Assembly (NCBI GenBank): GCA_963556195.1
Contig: OY744520.1
Coordinates: forward strand, 271,501 to 335,500
Reading direction: 5' to 3'
DNA: 64,000 nucleotides
Source: Sepiola atlantica
Lineage: Eukaryota; Mollusca; Cephalopoda; Sepiida; Sepiolidae
Shown: positions 23,717 through 33,133 of the stretch, piece after piece
Position numbering within the stretch: the stretch's first letter is position 1
Layout of the letters: each line of letters begins with the position of its first letter
Program-made: the position numbers and the translations under genes
The notes under the pieces: model-generated
What the model saw: the letters and a program-made list of their open reading frames with translations, nothing else
Told to the model about the DNA's origin: nothing
Databases searched by the model: none

Positions 23717-24082
23717 TGTACTTACTAGGAGTTCTCACACAGGTCATAAGTGATTGCTCACCAACAACTGGTGGTATTCCCTGGAGTCTGAGTGACAACA
23801 AGCCTCTCCAGATTTCCAGTGTTATCCACCTCTTTTCGATAGCCACCGCAAATAAACTTGCAGTATCGCAACAGTCGTTTTCCATTGATTTCTCGCTGGT
23901 AAGGACCATTGGTCTTCTCTGGGATTTGGATGGCAATAAGCCCCATCAAGGTCCTAGCGCACTCTGCACTTCCAATGAAGGTCTGGTTTCTGCTGCCCCT
24001 CCTTGGTTTTCTCATCCTCCTTGACCCTATGCAAATATTTTGTGTGATGTCAGCCTAGGATGGTACCATTTATTTTTTGGAG
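23717..24082 (-). mobile_element. Dong/R4-like LINE, copy D (3' UTR only, 5'-truncated)
   Basis: It is nearly identical in wording to the terminal 3' UTR of copy A and is cut at its 5' side at TTTTTTGGAGGGA. It is bounded on both sides by TAA repeats (23626-23716 and 24083-24097). This is best explained as a severely 5'-truncated insertion into the TAA tail of copy B. Confidence 0.7.
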
Positions 24083-24097
24083 GGATTATTATTATTA

Positions 24098-27000
24098 TTA
24101 ATATTTATACTTACTAGCAGTGCTCACAAAGGTTATTCTCAGTTATTGCTTACTGATAATCATCGGTGGTGTTCCATGGAGTCTGAGTGACAACAAGTCT
24201 CCTCAACCTCTATCGATAAGTTCACGTTATCATACCAAACATTTACTATCGATTTGTCGCTGGCAAAAACCTTTGGTCTTCTTTGGGATGTAGATGGCAA
24301 TAAGGCTCTCCAAGGTCCCAGCCCTCTCCGCATTCTTCCAGTGGAGGTCTCTTTACTGCTCTCTCTCTTCGGTGTTTCGATCCTCTCTGATCTTTCACAA
24401 CTACTTTGTGTGGTATAAACCGAGGACGGTGCAATCATTTTTTTACGGGGAAGGCGGAGCTTATGAAATTTCTTTCATATTCTGTTTTTTGGTTTCATGT
24501 AGTGGTGTATTTTCTGTGTTTTAGTTGGCTTCCTATTGCAACTTCCATTCGACTGAGTAGCATGTGTAGCTTATGTTGGTTGGTTTTCGCGTTCAAGGAT
24601 TTTCCTTAAGATTTCAGCTGTTTTTATAATTGCCGTCAGTTTTATGGTCTCAGTATTCCCTTTGATTCCAATTTCTTTTAGTCTTTTTCCAAGTTTTCCG
24701 GTACTGTTCCTAGTGCTTCTGCGATTATTGATATCATTGACTTTCATACTCCATATACCTTTCAATTCTCTGGCGAGTTCCGTGTATTTGCTTCGTTTTT
24801 TGGTTTCCTTGATCTTTACCATGTTGCCTGCTGGTACAGAAAAATCTACAATTTGGCAGAATTTTATCTTTCTGGTCGATTATTATGACATCCGGTCTCC
24901 TTACTTGTATAAGTTTATCCGTTTGAACCTCAATATCCCATAGATTTTTGTTTTATTCGTTTTCCAGTACTGTCTCTCGTTTATGTTTGTACCATTTGTC
25001 CACGTGTTCGAAATGCAATCGTTTGCATAGTTTCCTCACACAGTCATACCTGTTCTTGTATTCTTTTAGGGCTAGTTAGCTTAATTTACTTATTATGTGA
25101 GTTACTGTTTCGTCTCTTTGTCCACACAGTCTGTATTTATTGTTTTCCTGGGTTTTATTTATTTTAGCTTTTATTTAGTTTGTCCTAATTGCATTGTTCT
25201 GTGCATATCTCAGTAAAGATATCGGTTCTCTGTTCAGGTGTGATTTTCTTAGCTATGCCCAGCTATTTTCGTTAGTCTCTTCTCTTGCCAGTGTTATGAA
25301 GCGTCCATATAGCCGTTTTTTTCTCACTTTTCTTTTCTTGCTTTTTTGTTTCCGGTTTCGGTGCTTCCCGAGTTGTTCATTGGGACCGTGTTTATCTTCT
25401 TTATCTTCTTTTGGGTCCAGTGAGTTTTGCATGTTCATTACTTTTCTAGTCCTGTGGTCAAGGTGCCTTAGTTATTTTTAAGTCTAGCCTATAAATCGTC
25501 CAGAGTATCTTACTAGTGATACTGCTAATTCATTTGACAAGATTTCTGCTTTATAATTTCGTTTTTGAGAGTTTCCTTGTTCTTCGCAAATATTCTTTTC
25601 CAATCCTCTTTTTCATTTCTGTAAATATTATGGTGTCTGCTTGCAGAACGCCCAAATATTTATAGCTCTCTTGTTCGCCTAGCGCTCTCACTTTCGTTGG
25701 GCGGTTTCATGTCCTTTGATGTCTCCAGGATTCCCCTTTTCATCTCTAGCAGTGCACACTTTTCGATTCCGAATTGCATTTCAATGTCATGGCTGAAGAT
25801 TCTGGTCGCATTTATCAGTTTTATCAGTTCCATTTTTGTAAATAGCTTCAGGTCGTTCATGTACATGAGGTAGTTTATTCTGAGTATGTAGTTTAATGAC
25901 ATAATTGCTATACTATACAGTAGTGGTGATAGGGAGTCTCCTTGAAAGATGTCTCTCTGTATCTTTATTTAAGTCAGGTGTTGTTCCCATCTCTCAGTTC
26001 TAGTTTTCATGTCCTAATTGCTTTCTTAATAAGATTAATAATCCTGTCGGGTTTCTTGTATATTTTTAAGCATTCAATTATCCATAATTAAGAGATTCTA
26101 TCGCATGCTTTCTTGTAGTCAATCCATGCACTGTTCTTTTTTCTGATTTTTACCTCTTCCACGAGCTTTTTATTTATGTATAGCAGATCATGCGTCCCCA
26201 TTTTACCATTTTCGTTTTTGATCGGAAGCAGTCCACGATTGTTTAGGGAGTGGTAGATTTGTCTCTCAGTTATACCGTTAGAATTATCCACATTGTTGGT
26301 AAACATGTTATTGGTTTTTAGTTGCTTAGAATTGTTCCCTTTTTGGCATCTTTTTGTCTTCGCATTGTCCTTCTGTTGGTCATCTACACTGGCACCACTG
26401 TTTTGTGGATACACTCTCTCAGTTTCTTCTATAGCCTTTCATGTAGGGTCGTGAATTTTTTAAACCAGTATGTATGTATTCCATCGTGGCCTGGTACTTT
26501 CCAGTTTGTCAGTTTCCTTGGGGTGTCTTAATTGTTTATTCATTAACTTCTGCTTCTGTTCCTTCTTTAATTACCTGTAATTCATGGTTCCTGTTTTTCT
26601 GCAATTTGACATTTTTGTTGCTCCAGAAGTGTTTTTATCTGTCGGGTCTGGTTTTTCTGTTAATGTTCTTTCTCCGTTTAGGTTTTTGTAAAACTAGCTT
26701 TCATTGTTTAAAATCTCCTGTTCTGTTTGTGCTGTTCCCATTTGTTTCTATATAGTCTCATTCATCCTTCTATTGCTGAGTTTTTTCTACTAGTCTTTCT
26801 TATGTTTCTTATTTTGTCTCTCCTTGCGATTAACAGTTCTACTCTTCCATCGTTACCTGTTCTCTTTTATTCTGTTTACGGTTTTAGCTTCTTTTCAAAG
26901 TTGTGTAATCTGGGTTTTTTGTCTGATTTCCCATCCAGGTTTTATCAGTCCATTATTTTTGCCAGTCTTCTTTCCTTTCTTTATTTCTGATTTTTTTTCT

Positions 27001-27200
27001 GATTTTGCCTCCGCATATATCATTTTATGGTAGTATCAGTTGAAATGTACGCGAGGAGTCTGTTTACGTTCTCTGTTTCTGCTTTTAACTTTTTACAATC
27101 TTCGTTCCTTAGGGACAGGAGATTTGTTCTGTTCTCGGAAATGAACCATTTGATGTTTTTCACTTATCTTTCACTTATCTTTCTTCTTCTTCAGTTTCAG
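24098..27200 (-). mobile_element. Dong/R4-like LINE, copy B
   Basis: A minus-strand copy with its 3' end at a TAA stub (24083-24097), followed upstream by the 3' UTR (24098-24570), endonuclease remnants (24571-25000), linker (25050-25480), thumb (25500-25760) and RT core (25760-26420), with decayed 5' sequence to about 27200. Many frameshifts. Unlike copy A it keeps the RT core, but the catalytic motif is altered. Confidence 0.7.
25660..26414 (-). pseudogene. LINE copy B: reverse transcriptase core
   Basis: 26414-26088 contains MGTHDLLYINKKLVEEVKIR and AWIDYKKACDRIS, the first catalytic-aspartate block (usually A-W-I-D-Y-K-K-A-F/Y-D-S). 25902-25660 contains INYLMYMNDLKLFTK, the second catalytic block, where the usual YMDD is YMND, followed by FGIEKCALLEMKRG. 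The Asp-to-Asn change together with the frameshifts indicates an inactive enzyme. Confidence 0.8.
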
Positions 27201-27525
27201 TGTTTAATAATAAAACAAACACGTCTTACTTGGAAGCCAAGCTTTATTCAACTAATACGGAATACAAAAATGGTGGCACAACGACCAGTTTTAACAGCAG
27301 TAACCTGACGATTCGGACAGCCCATACGAAAGTAGGTGCTTCAATAATTTACTTTTTAAAATGTTTATTTTATTTTATTATTTTTGTTTTAACGTAAGTA
27401 ATATCACATTCTTCCTTTCAAGAAAGTAAAAATAGTGGCTTCAATATTTTACTTTTAATTTTATTTTATTTTATGTTTTAACGAAAGCAATATTATATTC
27501 CTCCCTGCTAGATAGAAGAACAGTG
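27000..27525. other. LINE 5' remnants and unassigned AT-rich sequence
   Basis: 27000-27200 still resembles the 5' part of copy B. After 27200 no family is recognised. TTTTATTTTATTATTTTTGTTTTAACG-like strings near 27362 and 27458 show a local duplication of about 100 bp. Confidence 0.4.
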
Positions 27526-27526
27526 G

Positions 27527-27528
<2 letters not shown>

Positions 27529-27597
<69 letters not shown>
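27529..27597. repeat. (TA)n microsatellite left of the hairpin
   Basis: An uninterrupted TA run. The hairpin at 27691-27834 lies 93 bp to its right. Confidence 0.95.
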
Positions 27598-27603
<6 letters not shown>

Positions 27604-27690
27604 GAGTATTTCATGTATCCACATTAAATTTTATAAAGAAATATTTTAGTATTTACTTTAACAGTGCTCGATACGTAGGTAGTATTAGGT

Positions 27691-27834
27691 AGTAAGCTAT
27701 GAAAATATATTTATTGCAATTAAGCTATACAGACGCTCCCGCGTTTCATCCCCAGAGAAATCTTCAAGCTGAAGATTCACCCCGGGGATGAAACGTGTAG
27801 CTTAATTGCCATAAATATATTTTCATAGCTTACT
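27691..27834. mobile_element. Near-perfect 144-bp hairpin (MITE-like foldback)
   Basis: The outer arms, 27691-27727 and 27798-27834, are 37 bp with a single mismatch. A second inverted pair follows inside (CGTTTCATCCCC against GGGGATGAAACG), and the centre AATCTTCAAGCTGAAGATT is itself nearly palindromic. The right arm runs straight into a (TA)n tract and a second one lies to the left. There is no coding capacity. It could be a foldback DNA transposon derivative. Confidence 0.75.
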
Positions 27835-27839
27835 ATATA

Positions 27840-27922
<83 letters not shown>
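27835..27922. repeat. (TA)n microsatellite right of the hairpin
   Basis: A TA run beginning at the end of the hairpin's right arm, with a few CTA interruptions at its start. Confidence 0.95.
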
Positions 27923-27925
<3 letters not shown>

Positions 27926-28093
27926 AACAAGAATTATTCTTTAACATGAAGAACTTTTGAACAAATTAAGATTTTCGAAAAGGAAATGCTTAAAGAAACA
28001 CTATCTGGTTAGACCAGGAACCACCCTTCGTAAAATCCATCGTTGCCAAAACGATAACTATGATACTTCGTTTTTTACTCCAGCCAATCACCA

Positions 28094-28238
28094 TATCGAT
28101 ACTCGAATGAATCCCCTTAGTTCAGGCTAGGCCAACGTCTCATCATTGCCGCCGTTATGACATGGCTTTGATACCTCACTGAGTCGGCTTAGTTTAGGCT
28201 AAGCCAACCTGTCATCATAGACTCCGTTATGGCATTGT
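28094..28238. repeat. Tandem duplication of about 75 bp
   Basis: CTTAGTTCAGGCTAGGCCAAC...CGCCGTTATGACAT is followed by CTTAGTTTAGGCTAAGCCAAC...CTCCGTTATGGCAT. It lies just beyond the integrase C terminus of the neighbouring gypsy relic, where an LTR or 3' leader would be expected. Confidence 0.6.
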
Positions 28239-29415
28239 ATAGTGCACAAAATAGTTCCTTCTCTCTTGTTCCTCAATAGAAGACCTTGAGATTGTCTGGG
28301 CTTCGGGACAAGGTGCTAAATAACGAAAAGACGCAGTAGAGTTTCGTCGATCTGGATACCTAATGTTTGAATAGGTCAGATTACTGCTAAGGAGCTCAAC
28401 TTGGTTTGCATAAGGGTCGATTTTGTTGTTTCTTACATACTTCCTTAGCAGTACTGGTCCAGGAGTCATTAGCCAAGAGAGAAGTGGGTTTCCATGGGAT
28501 GAACGACGCTGGAATGTGAAGAAACATTCATGCGGTGTAGCGTTAGTTGCTGTAAACACAACGATCCCATTGAGTTGAACACCTCGCAAGTACCAGCTCC
28601 CAATGCTTTTCAGACAGATTCCATATAATGCCATTAATTATATCTACTTGTCCGTTTCCGGTTGGATGATAAGGAGTACTATTACTAGTGGCAACTCATT
28701 TTTGAGAGAGATAAGATTTCAGCTCCTTGGACATGAAAGATGTGCATCGATCTGAATGTATTTAAATGTGCATTCCATATAGACAAAAAAGGAAATCTAA
28801 ACATTTGATCACCGTTGTCGCATGCATATTTGGATATGGAAAAACAAAAGGGAAACTAGAGTATTCATCAACTATAATTAATAAATAACAATTAGTCGAT
28901 ACACCAGGCAGAGGACCTTTGAAATCAATACTAAGTCGTTCATTTACTTTTATAAGAGTTCCTTTTGGTAAGCGGTAGAATTGAGGTTTTTAGCTCTGTG
29001 CAAATCCTACAAGAAGCACAATCTTCTTTACCTCTTCTGTAGAAAAAAAGAGATTCATTGCTCTTACAAAATGAAGCGGTCAAGTAATTCCCGGATTACA
29101 CAGTCCATTGTGGAAACTAGCGAGTTTAGGAGTAGTAAAAGTTGAACAAGTGTATGCTCGCGAAAATGGGTCAGGGACCACATTATCCTTACCCGGACGA
29201 TACTTAATCGTGTAACTGAATGCAGCAAGTTCCATTCTCCATTACTGGATTTTTGCATTCTTAATTTTAGTGCACCTTATACTATCGAACATAAGGGTAC
29301 TGACCGCTAATCGGTAATCAAAGTAAATTGGCTTTGTGACAGATAGTGACCCCATTTACACACTGCCTGTATGATGACAGTAGCTTCTTTTTCTACGATT
29401 TGGTATTTTAGTTGA
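28227..29415 (-). pseudogene. Ty3/gypsy RNase H-integrase relic of a second family
   Basis: Minus-strand order: RNase H end near 29415-29260 (YQIVEKEATVIIQAV, KWGHYLSQSQFTLITD), a linker with YRPGKDNVVPDPFSRAYTC, the integrase zinc region (CASCRICTELK near 29015), the core with LSIDFKGPLPG and LLIIVDEYSSFPFVF (first Asp), IHSDRCTSFMSKELKSYL (second Asp), and HPTGNGQVD, where the third catalytic Glu is Asp. The open C terminus at 28634-28227 has TATNATPHECFFTFQRRSS and ELLSSNLTYSNIRYPDRR. Several stops and shifts. It is clearly different in wording from the gypsy family at 9-18 and 51-54 kb. Confidence 0.8.
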
Positions 29416-29417
29416 CG

Positions 29418-29870
29418 TTACATGACTGGTGGTACACACAGTCTCCAGCATGAATATCACCACCAAAATATTCGATCATACCCTGAACAGAAGTGGCCCA
29501 CTAATCCCCTCTTGTTTTGCAATGAACAAGGATGGTTTGAGGAAATGCATCAATCGTTCTCTCACTTTTTCGTTTATAATCCTTTTTCGTAGTATCAGTT
29601 CCGCAGAAAAAGCAATGCGTTTTATTGTCATATCGTCCCAGAGAAACACGAGCACCCTTTTTTACTGGCCGAGGAGAATATTTCTTTTTTTTAGGCTAAA
29701 GCAGTGTTCTATTTTGTTTATGTGAACACTAGTTCCGGCTTCAACAATGATTTTGACACTTCTTTCGATACTTGCACGGTTAACACCTGCAGCATCCTTT
29801 TCTCGAAGCACCATGGTCTCATCACAGTTCAAATCCTGTTTGCATAAAAGATAAGTTTCTCTACTGGCGG
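29418..29870 (-). pseudogene. Fragment of a Cys/His-rich protein gene of unknown function
   Basis: The minus strand, in two frames, gives LLCKQDLNCDETMVLREK, then GVNRASIERSVKIIVEAGTS and VH; then, after a shift, THCFFCGTDTTKKDYKRKS, ILVHCKTRGD, a TAG, WATSVQGMIEYFGGDIHAG and DCVYHQSCNVN. The spacing of C-x2-C pairs followed by H-x3-C suggests zinc binding. I recall similar proteins as multi-copy, unnamed genes in molluscs and arthropods, but no function. It is fused directly to the RNase H end of the gypsy relic at about 29415, so one of the two has been cut by insertion or recombination. Confidence 0.5.
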
Positions 29871-29879
29871 CTGAACCTA

Positions 29880-30525
29880 TGTTTGACCTTGATAATATAC
29901 GAAAATATATGTGTATTAGTATATAGAGCTAGAGATCGTTTATAAGGGCAGTTTTTGATGGAGTAAAACGTGGTATCTTTGGGCTTTTCAGGTGTTTTCT
30001 CAGGAATCCTATACCTTCTGAAACAATTTCATTTATATACGGAGGTAAGAGGCCCGATTAATTGAAAAAAGGTAATAATTCACCACTGGTACCCATATAA
30101 AAATAATAACCTATATGACTGTGTGTGAACCTAGGTGAGTGCAATAAAGCCTTACGGATACCAATGTAGATGTAATGAGGGGTTTAGTGGTTGGGTACCC
30201 TAGATATGGTATAAGAGTTTATTAGGCATCATTGGTAACCCTTTTCATGTGTAAAATTGATCCTTAAAACAGGTAAAAATCCAAGATTTATTGATTTATT
30301 ATGATAACTGACCGAATTAGTTCTTCACATGAAAATAAAAATTTACTTGTAAACCAAAACAAATCATATTCGAAATTTGAAACTTTCACATACTCGGATC
30401 TTGTCTAATTTTTGGTATGTTATAGACTAGACCCGACCTAGTCAACACTAGAAAAATCAAAATGTTGTGATGTTTTGGGGTCAATCAGTATATTGGCCCG
30501 TCTAGCAGGTATGGCGATCAACAAG
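29880..30525. other. No gene recognised
   Basis: AT-rich sequence with no repeat unit or coding signal visible. Confidence 0.4.
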
Positions 30526-30529
30526 TAAA

Positions 30530-32400
30530 ATATGTCAAAAAATGTTTATCCATATTATTTTCGTTTATTAATCTATTTATTTATTTCATTCTTTATTATT
30601 ATAATATGCTCTATATATTATATTTCATTTGCATATATTGTATTCTATTTTGTATTGATATTTATTTTCATATATTTATATCTTTATTTTGTCACAGATT
30701 GTTTTCTTTTAAATGCACTTGATATTTTACTCATCTATTTTTACATCACCTGTATTTATATTTATTTTCATGTATTTTTTGTGTTTCATAGATTTTATTT
30801 TTTATTGATTTATTATTGAAATTACTTAATATGTTGTTTAATATCTTTTACATATATTTAATTCTATCTTATGTTTATATTTACTTTCATATATTTTATT
30901 TATATCTTTCATAGATTCTATACTTTTAATTCATTAAACTTAATGATATACTGAATATTTTATTTATTTATCACTTTTCATATACTTTATGCATTTTTTA
31001 TTTATCTTTACTTTCATATATTTTATTTATATTTATTTTCATAGATTTTATTCATTTTAATTCATTATTCTCAATAATATACTGTATATTTGATTTATTT
31101 ATAACTTTTCATATATTTTATGTATTTTTATATTTATTTTATTCATATTTTTTATAGATTTTATTATTTCAATTCATTAAACTTTATAATATACTGAATA
31201 TTTTATTTATTTATCACTTTTCAGATATTTTATGTATTTTGTTAGTTATCTTTACTTTCATATATTTTATTTATATTTATTTTCATAGATTCTATTCTTT
31301 TAATTCATTAATCTTTATAATATACTGACTATTTTATTTATTTTTCACTTTTGATATATTTTATGTATTTTTATTCATATTTATTTTCATATATTTTATT
31401 TATATTTTTCATAGATTCTATTATTTTAATTCATTCATTAATCTTAATAATATACAGAATATATTTTATTTATTATTTTTTATATTCTATGTGTTTTTTA
31501 TTTATATTTATTTTTGTATATTTTATTAATATATACTTTCATAGATTCTATTTTTTCAATTCATTAATCTTAATAATATACTGAATATTTTATTGATTTT
31601 CACTTTTTATATATTTGATGTATTTTTTCATATATTTATTTTTATGTATTTTATTAATATTTTTCATAAATTCTTTTCTTTTTATTCATTAATCTATGTA
31701 TTTTTTATTTATATTTATTTTCATATATTTTATGTATATTTATTGTTATAGATTCTATTCTTTTAATTAATCAATCTTAATAATATACTGAATATTTTAT
31801 TTTATTTTTTACTTTTCATATATTTTATGTATTTTCTATATATTTATTTTCATATATTTTATTTATATTTTTATAGATTCTATTATTTTAATTCATTTAT
31901 CTTAATAATATACTGAATATTTTATTTATGTATTAACTTTCATATATTTTATGTATTTTTTATTCATATTCTTTTCCATATATTTTATTTATATTTTTGA
32001 TAGATTCTATTCTTTTATTCATTAATCTTAATTATACACTGAATATTTTATTTATCAATTTTCATATATTTCATGTATTGCTTTTTAATATTTATTTTCA
32101 TATATTTTATTTATATTTTTTCATAGATTCTATTCTTTTAATTCATTAATCTTAATAATATACTGAATAATTTATTTTATTATCACTTTTCATATATTTT
32201 ATATCTGTTTTACGTATTTATTTTCACATATTTTATTTATATTTTGCATAGATTCTATTGTTTTAATTCATTTATCTTCATAATATAATTTTATTTATTT
32301 AGTATATTTCTATATATTTTATCTATATTTTTCATAAGTTATATTTTTTTTCATGAATTTCAACTTTATTTACTTATATCGATGTTCATATGTATCATAT
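30530..32400. repeat. AT-rich satellite, unit about 125-130 bp, roughly 11-14 copies
   Basis: AATATACTGAATATTTTATTT recurs near 30943, 31075, 31187, 31318, 31450, 31575, 31785, 31910, 32035 and 32157, mostly 112-132 bp apart (one gap of about 208). Each is followed by CACTTTTCATATATTTTATG and TTTTCATAGATTCTATTC. The array contains only A/T-coded Tyr/Ile/Phe open frames, which are artefacts. Confidence 0.85.
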
Positions 32401-33133
32401 TTAATTTTTTATATTTTCGTTATGTATTTTATGTTTGTTTTTATTTGCTGTTTTCATATATTTGTCAATTATCATTAAATTTTAATACATTTTTGTGTTG
32501 CACTTTGTATTTTGTAAGAATGTGTTTAGTTTTTACGTGAATAAGTGTATTTGGACTTTATTTTTTTAAAATTCAGCCAATCTGATACACACTAGACTAT
32601 ACAGTCCTGTTTATGATGCTAGTTTCTACGCGATCACACACTGATGGGGAGTGGCACTTTAGCGTACCATAACTTCATTCGATCTATTGCCTGATTGTTT
32701 CGCTTGAATAACTCGATCCAACATGTTTTATATTTATTGCTCAATATTGAACAGCAGTTCGATTACATATAATTATCTTATAGACTATCTCTGCTGACTG
32801 TACATAATTAAGTTAGTGGTACGTTCGTTTTAAAAGGCATTTCTATCAAACATGCAGATGTTACTCGGCTCGTTACGCTGCAATGCTAACCAATCCAAAG
32901 AAACGCAACAATAATGTATTGATAAAATAAATATCGTCACGCACTCTGAAATTGAGGATCCGAAAATTAAAATACTATCATATTTATTGATTTTGGCCCT
33001 AACAGGGTCCGGAAAGAAAAACACGAACTAGTAGTTTAGAGTAAACAAGTATATTGAAAAAGGTATGATACGACAGAGAACAAGAGTAGTTGTACATCAG
33101 TCTTGACTGCCAGTATAGACTGGTGTGGTTCCA

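Noticed and set aside
23584..24024. 146-codon frame starting with a poly-Tyr run
   Set aside because: It reads through a TAA microsatellite into a LINE 3' UTR on the opposite strand.
30532..31584. Phe/Tyr/Ile-rich frames resembling membrane proteins
   Set aside because: Pure composition effect of an AT-rich satellite; no conserved start and no matching unit-to-unit frame.
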